The notes: generated by a model from the letters alone, not told the origin. A DNA stretch of 64,000 nucleotides from JABDBL01 sp963845445 (GCA_963845445.1 CAWJSE010000002.1:2356001-2420000); one strand, 5' to 3'. Counted from the first letter of the stretch, positions 24,066 through 33,487 are shown. Program-made: numbers and translations.

Positions 24066-24890
24066 ATGAATAGATGGTCTAAACTCGTTCAAGAAAATGC
24101 CCTAGAGATTAGAGTGCGGTTCCTCTTTATGGGCGATTCAATGGCTTCCATAGCTAAAGAGTTAAGCATTTTGCAGTCGGAAGCAAAAGAATTAGAACTC
24201 GCGCTAAAATTTCAACCCTACTTCAGAAATAAACTAGTCGATAAACTGCAAAAAGGCCTCAATGTTTCAGACGAAACTGCTTTGGTTTGGCAAACAGATT
24301 TTCAGAGAGCGGTTCTGGCTAATGCTTGGTGTAATAAGCATGGTGATATTTCGAGTGATGTAATTGCCCTAATTGATCAATTCGTTGGGGGACGTCTTGA
24401 TGGTAATTCTTCAGAGGCACTTATTTCTCTTCTTGGGGAACAAGATAGACTGACTGATCAAAATCTTCAAGCTAAACGAGTTCCGGAAAATGCATTTGCT
24501 GAGCTTAAAAACGAATGGGCTAAATACATAGAACAGAAGAATAGTGCTAAGGTGGGGGTTCTGGAAAATATTGAAATTTTGCAAGATGGTTTGAGATATA
24601 GAGGGTATGAGTTACACATGTCCTACCAGAAGCCATGTGTAGAATTTGTATTAACGCCGGACATGAATTTTGAAGGCTTTATAGCCGCCCGATGCAATAC
24701 CAAAAACAAAACAACAGTTGTTCGTTGGAAAGGAGGTGTTTTTGACCTGGGCTTGCTGACAGCGGAAAAAATGGTTAAGTGGTTGGTTGATCAATTCGTA
24801 CAAAACGTTAACGATACAGTTAAGTTTGAAAAGGTGGTGGGATTGATAAGAACAAATTGCAAAATAAGACTCACCAACCTATTGAGTTAA
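24066..24890 (+). CDS. Hypothetical protein, 274 aa
   Basis: I do not recognise a domain. The N-terminal 160 residues look helical (LQSEAKELELALKFQPYFRN; FAELKNEWAKYIEQKNSAK). The C-terminal 110 look alpha/beta (LRYRGYELHMSYQKPCVEFV; KTTVVRWKGGVFDLG). There is no signal peptide. The ribosome site before the first ATG is poor. The stop codon and last codons (TNLLS) lie in the reversed tail of a 5S fragment, so the present C-terminus may be acquired. A 5S gene stands just upstream, divergent. Confidence 0.6.
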   Translation: MNRWSKLVQENALEIRVRFLFMGDSMASIAKELSILQSEAKELELALKFQPYFRNKLVDKLQKGLNVSDETALVWQTDFQRAVLANAWCNKHGDISSDVIALIDQFVGGRLDGNSSEALISLLGEQDRLTDQNLQAKRVPENAFAELKNEWAKYIEQKNSAKVGVLENIEILQDGLRYRGYELHMSYQKPCVEFVLTPDMNFEGFIAARCNTKNKTTVVRWKGGVFDLGLLTAEKMVKWLVDQFVQNVNDTVKFEKVVGLIRTNCKIRLTNLLS

Positions 24891-24950
24891 GGAGTATAAA
24901 TCCTGGCGGACTTATTCTTATGCGGTCTCCTACCAGTTATTGTCGCTGTG
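24878..24950 (-). repeat. 5S rRNA 3'-half fragment with tail
   Basis: Minus-strand reading: CACAGCGACAATAACTGGTA, then GACCGC, CGCCAGGATTTATA and a worn terminator arm. The link to the coiled-coil promoter is homologous to that of paralogue 1, showing that both were copied as one unit. Confidence 0.75.
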
Positions 24951-24977
24951 TCGCATCATTTTTAACTTTTGGAATGC

Positions 24978-25009
24978 TTGCATCATGAACATCGGCAATT
25001 TGTTATACT
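24978..25009 (+). promoter_or_regulatory. Conserved promoter-like element of coiled-coil paralogue 4
   Basis: TTGCAT at 24978, 20-base spacer, TATACT at 25004-25009, with GGCAATTTG before the -10. It starts about 63 bases before the ATG. Confidence 0.5.
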
Positions 25010-25072
25010 GCTCATTGAACTTTATTTCTACTTTTACGTAAATGTCAATGAGTAAATAAAGGGGTTGTTTAT

Positions 25073-25399
25073 ATGAAATTAACGCTCAAATCATTACAGA
25101 CAGAGATGCGCAGTTCGTTTACGGAGGTAAACGAAAGGACTGATCGTATATTGCTTCGGCTTGACGCCCACATTAAAGATACAAACTTTCGCTTTCGAGA
25201 GGTTGATAGGCGTTTTGAAAAAATGGATCGCCGTTTTGATGAGATGGATCGCCGTTTTGATGATGTGGATCGCCGTTTTGGTGAGATGGGACAACATATC
25301 GGTGAGGTGATAACTGCTGTTAACTCTTATTCTTCAAATATAGAGAATATGCTTTCTAACCATGAGGCGCGTATAATTGCTTTGGAAAAGAGGCATTAA
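25073..25399 (+). CDS. Heptad-repeat coiled-coil protein, paralogue 4 (108 aa)
   Basis: Same ends as the others (LTLKSLQTEMRSSFTEVNER; NMLSNHEARIIALEKRH). The middle carries four heptads: FEKMDRR, FDEMDRR, FDDVDRR, FGEMGQH. It is the only copy on the plus strand, and its upstream unit is inverted with it. GGGGTTGTTT lies before the ATG. Unlike paralogue 1 the repeats use Arg where that copy has Gln, so the units were homogenised within each gene. Confidence 0.8.
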   Translation: MKLTLKSLQTEMRSSFTEVNERTDRILLRLDAHIKDTNFRFREVDRRFEKMDRRFDEMDRRFDDVDRRFGEMGQHIGEVITAVNSYSSNIENMLSNHEARIIALEKRH

Positions 25400-25494
25400 T
25401 TTTTCTATTGTAGGATTTAGAGATTGCGTGTGAGCTGAATTGCAAGATAATTTGCCTATTTTGAACACCCAGAAAATAATGGTTTAGATCGCGC

Positions 25495-26776
25495 CTATGT
25501 TCGCAACTTTTTAACCACTGAGACCTGTCCCCGATCCGCAGTTAATACAAGCAACGCAGCTGCAGTGCAGAAAGTGCGACTGGTTATACAATGTTGTCCC
25601 ATCCAACTGCCGTCGTTATTTTGCACATGATATAAATTGTCACTAATTTTGCGATTCCATTCTTGCCATTCGTTACTGTTATTTGCCTTTAGTGCTTCGC
25701 TTATATCAAGATAACTTAAAAACTCCTCACCACCATTGCAACCAAAGCCCCGTACAAAACCGTCATTGCTTAATTTTTGAACAACTGCGTCAACCGCCTG
25801 CTTTTGAGCATCCTTAGCTGCCTGAAAGCGATTCAGTCTAGATTGAGCTTCCTCTCGATCAGCTTGGCTAGAATTTTTGTTAGCCAGAACCTCGCGAGAG
25901 GAAATCTCAGACTTATTATTAGTATTTATTGACTCTTGCAATTCGCTCAGTGCTGCTCCGGCTGCATAAAGCGGCACGGGCGAACCAGCCATGCTAAAGT
26001 TGCCCGTTTTGTTATTAAAACTATCTTTGGCATATTGCTCGGGCCTTGGCCAAAACACTTTCCTTCACTGCTATGCCAGATTGCATGGCCCGATTCAAAC
26101 CTTTTGTGGCCAAGGACTGAGCGTGAACCGGTGCCCAACCTCCAGCAGCAAGTTTTCCATTGGTATCTTGGTGTTGCTCAATTTTATGAATCACAGTATC
26201 TAGTGCCAGAGTAACTTGCTTTTCCCCTGCTTTGTCTAACATATGCCCCTTCGCTTCTGATAAAGCCAAGGACGCTAAGAATGTGTCTATATATGGTCCT
26301 AATTTCATCTGCAGCCGCGTACCGTGTATATCCGTTATGCTCAAAGAATCATTGTCAGCTTTATCAATACTTTTGCAAATGAAAGAAATTGCCTTATTCA
26401 CATTCTTACTGTATATGCCAGCGTTGGGGTAATTACCAGCTTGCATTAATGCCACAGAGGCCATACAAGTATCACCAACATTAGGCAAACTGGCAATATT
26501 GTCATCAATGTGTCCCATAAAAGCAGATTCTTCTCCCTGGCTCCAACCACCATTCTCTTGCTGCTGATTGATCAAGTAAACTAAGCCACGCTTTACTTGC
26601 AGCGAAAGCAGTCCATTTGTTGGCAGCGAAATAGGACCCCTTTTTCGTGCGGTTTCATCGGCTGTTGCATTTAAGGTAAAAATCTTTGTTTGTAATATAG
26701 TTACCAATACTATTAGGATGGCTGGCAGACTATTAGATTTTATTGATCGGCACAAAATAGTGAGTAGTCGGAGCAT
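25495..26776 (-). pseudogene. Secreted alpha/alpha-toroid (prenyltransferase/terpene-cyclase-like) protein, frameshifted
   Basis: A signal peptide (AILIVLVTILQTKIFTLNA) is followed by repeats of the squalene-cyclase/prenyltransferase toroid: GLVYLINQQQENGGWSQG and later HVQNNDGSWMGQH, with GDTCMASVALMQAG. The frame breaks near 26031-26038: reading GCAATATGCC as GCATATGCC joins KARA to YAKDSFNN, so one base was gained. Restored length is about 427 aa. There are no catalytic Asp clusters of true cyclases, so it is more likely a structural or binding relative. GAGAGGA precedes the ATG by 7 bases. Confidence 0.7.
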
Positions 26777-26961
26777 AAATTATTCCTCTCAGGTAAAAAC
26801 GCAGGCTTGCTTCTGCAATTATTGCTAAAAGCAATTACAGTTGTATCTAGGGTAAACACTAATTTTTATCTGGGGTATAGCAATTCACAAAAAGGTCTGA
26901 ATTAAATAAATTTTGGCTACAACAAGCTTTTCCTCAACAGTGCAATACAGCTGCTAGGCAG

Positions 26962-27555
26962 TCAGTTACCGGCTTTTTCTTGTCTTTCTATTCGGATTAG
27001 GGTATCTTTTACCCTATCTTGAATTCGCACATCATCAGGATCAATGGCGAGAATTTTTTGGCATTCCTCTTTAGCTTGCTCAGAATGTCCTCCGTTCGAA
27101 TACGCATAAGCAAGACTTATTCGGGCTTGAATGCTGGTGGGAGCTAATTCAATTGCATTTTTTAGATCAGCAATTTCTGCTAAATTGTCTTCTGGCTTTC
27201 TATACCAGTACCACCAATAACCCCGACAGCGCAATCTGGCAAGATAGGCAACAGCACAATCTGGTATTAATTCTATAGTCTTGGAATAATCTTCTTCTGC
27301 TAATTTATTGTGCTCTACCCATTCCTTTTCAGTTCGCTCATCTGATTTAAATGGATTTATATAACCATGCACAAACAATATATGATTTTCTCCCCGCAAA
27401 TAATATAAGATGGCTTGATTAGGCTCCTTAGAGAGGCGTTGATTATTTCGCATCAAACTAAAATTGCCCGAAAAGTACATATACATTAACCAGCACAAAA
27501 AAATGATGCAGCCTGTATACATTAAAGTGATCACTAGCTTGGTTGATCTATTCAT
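26962..27555 (-). CDS. Membrane-anchored TPR protein, 197 aa
   Basis: A membrane helix at residues 8-30 (VITLMYTGCIIFLCWLMYMY) anchors a domain with tetratricopeptide repeats outside it (EEDYSKTIELIPDCAVAYL; IADLKNAIELAPTSIQARIS; AKEECQKILAIDPDDVRI). TPRs bind other proteins. It follows the gene at 27586-28053 by 30 bp on the same strand, probably as the second gene of a pair. No partner is evident. Confidence 0.75.
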   Translation of the reverse strand: MNRSTKLVITLMYTGCIIFLCWLMYMYFSGNFSLMRNNQRLSKEPNQAILYYLRGENHILFVHGYINPFKSDERTEKEWVEHNKLAEEDYSKTIELIPDCAVAYLARLRCRGYWWYWYRKPEDNLAEIADLKNAIELAPTSIQARISLAYAYSNGGHSEQAKEECQKILAIDPDDVRIQDRVKDTLIRIERQEKAGN

Positions 27556-27585
27556 ATGAACCTATAATCAAAATAAACTTTCTGC

Positions 27586-28053
27586 TCAGCGTATAAAGAA
27601 ATACCTGTTTGTTTTTTTATTATGCACTAAACAACGGCATTCATTAAAAGGGCGCATATAAAAACATTCGATGTCCTTAGCCGGTAATAAACTTGCAGCA
27701 TCTTTGTCAAACCATTTTATAAAATTGTGAGTTACTTCCAGCAAATCGCCGCCTCTTTTGTATTGATCAAAATTCTTCAACAAGGGTGTTTGATCACAAT
27801 CAAAATAAATACAGCCGGACGGGCCTAAATCAGGACGAGAAGGCACAGGATGAGCTGTAATCCAAGCAGCCTTCAAATTATGCATCTTGCTGGTTGGTGT
27901 TTCAAAGTACAGGCCAACATATTCTTCAGCCGTAATTTCGTCTTTAGACAAACGATGCTTCATAATATCCCAAAAACAGTAAACAAAGATTGATAGACAA
28001 AGCGGAATACCAATCTGCCATACTAGCCGCCAATTGATCTCATTGGACTTCAT
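27586..28053 (-). CDS. Membrane-anchored hypothetical protein, 155 aa
   Basis: One helix near the N-terminus (VWQIGIPLCLSIFVYCFWDI, residues 11-30), then a soluble part with several cysteines (CIYFDCD; ECFYMRPFNECRCLV) that may form disulfides outside the cytoplasm. No family recognised. AAGGATCTC-type spacing upstream is weak. It heads a two-gene group with the TPR protein. Confidence 0.6.
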   Translation of the reverse strand: MKSNEINWRLVWQIGIPLCLSIFVYCFWDIMKHRLSKDEITAEEYVGLYFETPTSKMHNLKAAWITAHPVPSRPDLGPSGCIYFDCDQTPLLKNFDQYKRGGDLLEVTHNFIKWFDKDAASLLPAKDIECFYMRPFNECRCLVHNKKTNRYFFIR

Positions 28054-28150
28054 AAGGATCTCTATTTACCTCGAAGATTGGATAATCCTAGAAATGCATT
28101 CTATCTTCTTGATCAACAAACTCATAATTTTTTAGAATCATAAAATCACC

Positions 28151-29173
28151 TCAACCCAACCATTCTGGGTGGCGGGTGGTACCGTCAAATTTGATGGTAG
28201 ATTTATAACCCTCAAACTCACCATTTTGAGCTACGCTTACCGTTTTTTCTAATAATGCCTGGCATTGTGCGGCAGTTAACGGCTTAAAATCCCTAGCGGC
28301 ACTTATACCTTGTTGCAAAATATTCAACGAATCACAGCCAGTTATAACTGTACTGACAGGCAGATTTAGGGCATAATTCAAACATTCAACGGCGGTAACT
28401 ACACCACTGCGCAGTATCATGCCTGAACCAAGGGGTTTCATAGCCAGTACACCAATATTGTGCGTCAAGAGTACAGGCAATACCTTTTGCTCAAAGCTAT
28501 CGTAATGAGCATCCATAACATTCAAAGGCATTTGTACAGCATCAAAACGAAAATTATTGGCAAAGGCTACTTCCAACATTTTTAGATGAATAGCCGGACT
28601 TTTATGACCGGTAAAGCCAATATAACGAATTTTACCTGCTTTTTTAGCATCTACCAAGGCTTCTATAGCACCACCGGAAGCAAAAGACTTGTCGATATCA
28701 TCATATCTAATCACTTCATGTACTTGCATAAGGTCGATTCTATCTGTTTGCAATCGCTTTAACGAATCCTCAATCTGTTTCATGGCACTCTTATAATCAC
28801 GTCCATCTATTTTAGTCATAAGAAAAACCCGGTCGCGATAACCATCTCTCAAAGCCTTTCCCATACGTCTTTCGCTTTCGCCATCGTGATAATCCCAACA
28901 GTTGTCCATAAAATTGATGCCGCTATCAACAGCCGACCGGACAATATCAACGCCTTCAGCTTCTTCTGGGATTCCCATGTGATAGCCACCCAGTCCAATA
29001 ATGGAAACCTTTTCTCCCGTGCTACCGAGAATGCGATACTGCATGCCCTGTTGATTATTACTAGCCAGAGATCGAGGTATGTGCGATAGGATCGATGTGG
29101 CCAAAGCAGACAGAAAAAACTTGCGTCGACTGATCGTATGCCCGCTTGGTCCATACCGTTTTTCTCCGACCAT
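28151..29173 (-). CDS. Tat-exported aldo/keto reductase, 340 aa
   Basis: The start at 29171-29173 has GGGAGAGGA upstream; an earlier Met would spoil the signal. The N-terminus has a twin-arginine signal (HTISRRKFFLSALATSI), so it is exported folded. The (alpha/beta)8 reductase follows: GSTGEKVSIIGLGGYH, Asp and Tyr of the tetrad in FMDNCWDYHDGESE, Lys in FLMTKIDG, His in LMQVHEV, and an NADPH-site end (STVITGCDSLNIL). Similar Tat-type aldo-keto reductases are known but poorly characterised; substrate unknown. The C-terminal TTRHPEWLG is a regular end. Confidence 0.88.
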   Translation of the reverse strand: MVGEKRYGPSGHTISRRKFFLSALATSILSHIPRSLASNNQQGMQYRILGSTGEKVSIIGLGGYHMGIPEEAEGVDIVRSAVDSGINFMDNCWDYHDGESERRMGKALRDGYRDRVFLMTKIDGRDYKSAMKQIEDSLKRLQTDRIDLMQVHEVIRYDDIDKSFASGGAIEALVDAKKAGKIRYIGFTGHKSPAIHLKMLEVAFANNFRFDAVQMPLNVMDAHYDSFEQKVLPVLLTHNIGVLAMKPLGSGMILRSGVVTAVECLNYALNLPVSTVITGCDSLNILQQGISAARDFKPLTAAQCQALLEKTVSVAQNGEFEGYKSTIKFDGTTRHPEWLG

Positions 29174-29360
29174 AGCAATCCTCTCCCTAATATCTTTCTG
29201 TAAAACCAAAAATATAGACACCCAGAATAGAAACAATTTTCTCTTACTGATTACTTCAATTCAACTTAAATAGACAATGACAATGCTTGCCGATAATTAC
29301 CGATTTGCATATTTGAGTCTCAGCAAAAGCCAAGAGGACAACCTCTTGATTTTGCCGAGT

Positions 29361-30323
29361 CTATCTCCAGTCATCAATCACATAATCGTAAGGTCGGTCG
29401 TAGAAAGGCTGGTTAGGATTGTGCATTGACACCGTTAGGCTTTCTATTTTGAAGTCCTGAGATAACATTCTCTTAAATGCCTCCTCTCGGGCAGTATTTA
29501 TGCCACCAAAAAGTTTAATCGCTTGCTTTGATTTGGCAAATCTCTCACAAGCCTTTAAAAGCTCGCAAAAATGTTTAGTAGACGTGGAACTAGGAAGAAT
29601 AGCTGCCGCTTTTATATAGCACACATTGAGCTCCGCTTCCGAACCTATACCATAATGGCATACAGCAAAGCCTGCCAGTAAATCATTATCATAAATAAGC
29701 AAAGTATCCCCAATTTTTAATTGGTCTGCGACCTCAATGAAACGGTTATAGGATAGTCCTTGGAAAATTCTATCGGTGATTTCTTGAGTCGCAACCAAAC
29801 AAAGGTCTTTGTCCTTGGAGGATAGTTCTGAAAATCGCTTTTCTGTGGTTCTTTGATTTAGGCCTTCACCCTCATCAATAATCTTACACATTGAGGCAAT
29901 CAGAGTTCGTGGGAAATAGCCATAGGCAGAATACATTGACACGTGTTTAGGACTTTCAGGAAATGTTGAAAGCCCCAAATTGAGAATTCCTCTCTGCGAA
30001 AAATAATCTAGTGCAAATTCTGTTAATTTCTTTCCTATCCCACCGCCCCAGAATTGAGGCTTAACTGCTACCGGTCCGAACACACCCACGCTACCTCTAC
30101 TTGAACAAGTAGCCACAGCTATCAATTCACCTTCCAGAAAGGCACCAAAAACCCCAGCTGGTTCTTGTATAAATCTCGGCCCCAAAGTGAACCCTTCTGC
30201 AAATTTTTCTGGCTCAGCATATCCAAATTGAGAGCCAAAAGCCAGTCTAAATACCTTGTTAGCGCTATTAATATCACTACTTTGCAACCTGCTGATGGGG
30301 CTATCAAAATGCTTTAGTTTCAT
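29361..30323 (-). CDS. GNAT-family N-acetyltransferase, 320 aa
   Basis: The N-terminal half has the acetyl-CoA-binding signature (GVFGPVAVKPQFWGGGIGKK, about residues 80-100) and the strands around it (GELIAVATCSSRGS). The second half (DTLLIYDNDLLAGFAVCHYG ... CYIKAAAIL) has a second, degenerate GNAT-like fold. Acceptor unknown. The gene starts 6 bp after the truncated haemoglobin stop, so they share a transcript. Confidence 0.82.
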   Translation of the reverse strand: MKLKHFDSPISRLQSSDINSANKVFRLAFGSQFGYAEPEKFAEGFTLGPRFIQEPAGVFGAFLEGELIAVATCSSRGSVGVFGPVAVKPQFWGGGIGKKLTEFALDYFSQRGILNLGLSTFPESPKHVSMYSAYGYFPRTLIASMCKIIDEGEGLNQRTTEKRFSELSSKDKDLCLVATQEITDRIFQGLSYNRFIEVADQLKIGDTLLIYDNDLLAGFAVCHYGIGSEAELNVCYIKAAAILPSSTSTKHFCELLKACERFAKSKQAIKLFGGINTAREEAFKRMLSQDFKIESLTVSMHNPNQPFYDRPYDYVIDDWR

Positions 30324-30329
30324 ACAATT

Positions 30330-30716
30330 TCACTCATTCGGCTGGTTGATCATGAAAGTAGCAAATTCTTCAAAATAGTCCGTTAGCAAAGGTTTATAAG
30401 GCGCGAATTCAGGAACTGCATCCAATGCCGCATTCATATTGATTATCCAGGCGTCCTTTTCCTTTCTGCCAATTTTAAAGGGCATATGCCGAGCTCGCAT
30501 ACGGGGATGTCCCCGCTCCGCGCTGTAAGTAGGAGCTCCACCAAATCGCTGAATAATAAACAAAGCCAGAAGCTTTTTTGGCAATGCCAAATCGCTAGGA
30601 TATAAGGGCCTTAAAATTGCGTCCGACTCTACTCGGGAATAAAAAATATCGACCAATTTATAGAAAGGTTCATCAGACCCTATTTCTTTGTGAATGAGAC
30701 TAATCGGATCTACCAT
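30330..30716 (-). CDS. Truncated haemoglobin, group II (TrHbO-like), 128 aa
   Basis: The start at 30714-30716 (MVDPISLIHKEIG) gives the usual length of about 128 aa; longer starts to 30782 have no better ribosome site. Family marks: FYKLVDIFYSRVESD, RPLYP, FIIQRFGGAPTYS, and the proximal-His helix RARHMPFKIG, followed by the Trp in DAWI typical of group II. It binds haem and O2 or NO; a role against nitrosative stress is usual. First gene of a pair with the GNAT enzyme. Confidence 0.9.
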   Translation of the reverse strand: MVDPISLIHKEIGSDEPFYKLVDIFYSRVESDAILRPLYPSDLALPKKLLALFIIQRFGGAPTYSAERGHPRMRARHMPFKIGRKEKDAWIINMNAALDAVPEFAPYKPLLTDYFEEFATFMINQPNE

Positions 30717-30921
30717 AAAACTACCTTGAAAAAACTTAGACAATAACTCCATTTTGATAACTCTAGCTGAGAATTGGCGCACTTAGATGATTGGACTAAA
30801 ATATCAGCATCCTAAACCTTTATCTGTAATATTTTAAATAATCGCATTCCTAGAGAAGTTATAATAAAATCAATTCAGTTCGTAACGTTAGCTTAATCGT
30901 CGAATTGCGCAGGAGTAGATA

Positions 30922-31308
30922 TTGATCGATCACATTGACCACGTAGTCTTAATAACTGCACATGAGAAAGACTGTATCAGGTTTTATACAGAAATTCTCG
31001 GTATGTCGCTCCAAATGTTCAGCGATAATCGCAAAGCTTTTCACTTTGGTCAACAAAAAATAAATTTGCTTATCAAAAGCAGCGAATTCTTCGATCCCAA
31101 CGCCGCTAAACCAATGCCTGGCACCCTTGATCTATGTTTCATCGCTGATATTCCAATCGTATCGGTAATTGAAAGACTAGGTAAATTTCAGGTACCTATT
31201 ATAGAAGGTCCGGTGATACGGACCGGCGCTACAGGAAAAATCATATCAGTCTATGTACATGATCCAGATCGCAACTTAATTGAGATTTCCGAAATAGTTG
31301 ACGAATAA
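30922..31308 (+). CDS. VOC-family (glyoxalase-like) protein, 128 aa
   Basis: TTG start at 30922 with AGGAG 6 bases upstream. The single-domain glyoxalase fold is clear: IDHIDHVVLITAHEKDCIRF, LGMSLQMF, KAFHFGQQKINLL, and DPDRNLIEISE at the end. The metal ligands expected in this family (His in the first strand, Glu in the last) are present (HIDH; IEIS). The nearest named groups are YaeR/virulence-protein-type VOC proteins; reaction unknown. Confidence 0.85.
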   Translation: MIDHIDHVVLITAHEKDCIRFYTEILGMSLQMFSDNRKAFHFGQQKINLLIKSSEFFDPNAAKPMPGTLDLCFIADIPIVSVIERLGKFQVPIIEGPVIRTGATGKIISVYVHDPDRNLIEISEIVDE

Positions 31309-31342
31309 GTATCAAGACAAATAGTAAAAATTAGAATTAAAG

Positions 31343-31486
31343 TTATTTACGGCCAGCCTTCATAATCATGCCACCAATAACCATAGTTCCATACCCCGCC
31401 AAAGGCAATGTTGGAAAAAAGTGAAACACATTGCCGCACCACAAAAAGCCACCAAGAACCATGACAGCTCCTCCTAGTATCCCCAT
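31343..31486 (-). CDS. Small membrane protein, 47 aa
   Basis: Encodes MGILGGAVMVLGGFLWCGNV followed by a second hydrophobic, Gly-rich stretch (LPLAGYGTMVIGGMIM) and a basic end (KAGRK): two short helices. GGAGG lies 7 bases before the ATG, the strongest ribosome site among the small frames here. No family recognised. It is convergent with the VOC gene. The 324 bases between it and the next gene (31487-31810) hold no feature I can support. Confidence 0.6.
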   Translation of the reverse strand: MGILGGAVMVLGGFLWCGNVFHFFPTLPLAGYGTMVIGGMIMKAGRK

Positions 31487-31810
31487 GATCAAACCTCCGA
31501 TGTATTGAATATGGAATAGTTATGCCCGGCGATTCTTAGCGCTAACTCAGCAAGTGATAAATTTAGAAAGTACTTGGTTAAATTACCAATCTTTGCAAGC
31601 ATTCTCGTGAGAAATTCGTGAGGATTTAGTTCAATACTATCTGTACTTTAGAGCTAGATTAAGGGAGCTTAGTGCCGCGATCAAATGACAAATTATCATC
31701 GTACCAGCAACATAACGCCCTCAGAAAAGGGCCACGCTATCAGCAATAAAATTAAGAGGCTTGCTTTGGCTTTGTGATAAACTCAACCCACAGATGGAAG
31801 GAGTTGAAGA

Positions 31811-32905
31811 ATGGGAAGAAGAAAACTGAGGCAGTGCCTATTAAGCACGCTTATATTTTTATCTCTTAGCAACATAAGCCCATCAAAAGCATGCACTCGT
31901 GCAGTCTATTTGGGCAGTGACGGTGTCGTTATTACTGGACGCTCAATGGATTGGGCCGAAGATATGCAATCCAATCTCTGGCTATTCCCGCGCGGACTAA
32001 AGCACGATGGCGCTGCTGGTTCTGAATCGAATAAATGGGTTTCTAAATACGGCAGCCTGATCGTTTCTTCATACGAAGCCGGCACCGCCGATGGTATGAA
32101 TGAGAAAGGGCTGGTTGCCAATGTTCTTTATCTGGCAGAATCCAACTATGGTAAAGTGGCAAGCAATAAACCGAGCCTCTCCATCTCTCTCTGGGCACAA
32201 TACGTGCTAGATAATTTCGCTAACGTAGATGAAGCAGTAAATTCATTGCGTACCGAATCTTTCCAAATAATTGCACCGGTTCTACCTAACGGTGCTCCCG
32301 CGCAATTACATCTGGCCCTTTCAGATACTATAGGAGACTCTGCTATTTTTGAATACATAGACGGTAAATTGATCATCCATCATGGCAGACAATATCAAGT
32401 AATGACCAACTCTCCGAAATTCGATGATCAGCTCGCCCTGAATAAATACTGGTCAGGCATTGGCGGACAAACTTTTCTTCCGGGAACCAGCAGGGCCGCA
32501 GATCGTTTTGCGCGAGTATCCTATCTAATTGATGCAATACCAAAAAAAACAGACCCGCGTTACATACAAGCGGTGCCTAAACATACCTATGAAAATCAAG
32601 CTGTCGCAAGCGTTTTGAGCGTTATGCGCAGCATTAGCGTCCCTCTGGGCATTACTACTAGTGGCCAACCCAATATCTCTTCAACGCTATGGCGCACGGT
32701 TGCGGACCACAAGAACAATATTTATTACTTTGATTCAGCCACAAGCCCGAACACATTCTGGATTCCGCTATCTGAACTTGATTTTAAAGAAGGTAATCCC
32801 GTTAAAAGACTCTCTTTGGAAGGAGGTAGAGTTTATGCCGGAAATGCAGCTAGCAAATTCGAGGTCGCCAAACCATTTGCCTTTTTAACGGCACAATCCA
32901 ATTGA
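31811..32905 (+). CDS. Choloylglycine-hydrolase/penicillin-V-acylase-like Ntn hydrolase, 364 aa
   Basis: A signal peptide (LLSTLIFLSLSNISPSKA) ends right before Cys28, which becomes the N-terminal nucleophile after cleavage. R44 and D47 (GRSMDW) have the same spacing from the Cys as R18 and D21 in bile-salt hydrolase. Further marks: YEAGTADGMNEKGLVANVLY and the Asn-rich middle. It cleaves linear amide bonds outside the cytoplasm; in environmental bacteria acyl-homoserine lactones or penicillin-V-like amides are candidate substrates. GGAAGGAG lies 7 bases before the ATG. Confidence 0.88.
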   Translation: MGRRKLRQCLLSTLIFLSLSNISPSKACTRAVYLGSDGVVITGRSMDWAEDMQSNLWLFPRGLKHDGAAGSESNKWVSKYGSLIVSSYEAGTADGMNEKGLVANVLYLAESNYGKVASNKPSLSISLWAQYVLDNFANVDEAVNSLRTESFQIIAPVLPNGAPAQLHLALSDTIGDSAIFEYIDGKLIIHHGRQYQVMTNSPKFDDQLALNKYWSGIGGQTFLPGTSRAADRFARVSYLIDAIPKKTDPRYIQAVPKHTYENQAVASVLSVMRSISVPLGITTSGQPNISSTLWRTVADHKNNIYYFDSATSPNTFWIPLSELDFKEGNPVKRLSLEGGRVYAGNAASKFEVAKPFAFLTAQSN

Positions 32906-33004
32906 TTTTTGAATTAAATTATCCATAAGTTGATAAAATACTTGCAGTAGCAACGAAGCTAATGATCAAATTATATGCGCTCTTGACGGTTAGAATAAAG
33001 CTCT

Positions 33005-33487
33005 ATGAATAATCAAATGGAAGAAGAATCAAACTCAAGATCTCTAGTCGATCTCATGTCATTGCTTTCTAAAGATCCGGAAAATATTTATCCGGGTGGA
33101 GCTCTAGAAGAACACATTCAAGAGCTTGAGCAAGAATTAGGCACCACATTGCCACTAGGATACGTCGAGTTTCAAAAAAACTTCGGAGGCGGACTCTTTA
33201 GACATATGCAGATATATAGCATCGCAAGCGAAGACGAAAACTTTTGTGATTTTATGGAGCAGGTTATCACCCACACTAGGAACGTGCCATTGATTCAACA
33301 AGGTCAACTACTGCCCTTTGCTGATGACTATGACAGCAATATTTTTTGTTTTGACCTGCACCACTCAAGGGACGGAGAATATTCAATAGTTAAGTGGCAT
33401 CACGATTTCACCGAAGAAGATGAACCTCTACACGTTGCCCATACTTTTGCCGAATTTATCGAAAAGATAGAATTGATAGGCATTTAG
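33005..33487 (+). CDS. SMI1/KNR4 (SUKH) family protein, 160 aa
   Basis: The SUKH fold is indicated by IQELEQELGTTLPLGYVEFQ, the conserved NFGGG turn, then LLPFADDYDSNIFCFDL and the WHHDFTEEDEPLHVAHTFAEF end. The family is best known as immunity proteins against polymorphic toxins, though some have other regulatory roles. No toxin gene is adjacent; the signal-peptidase fusion follows 56 bp downstream on the same strand. Acidic, cytoplasmic. The ribosome site is weak. Confidence 0.85.
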   Translation: MNNQMEEESNSRSLVDLMSLLSKDPENIYPGGALEEHIQELEQELGTTLPLGYVEFQKNFGGGLFRHMQIYSIASEDENFCDFMEQVITHTRNVPLIQQGQLLPFADDYDSNIFCFDLHHSRDGEYSIVKWHHDFTEEDEPLHVAHTFAEFIEKIELIGI

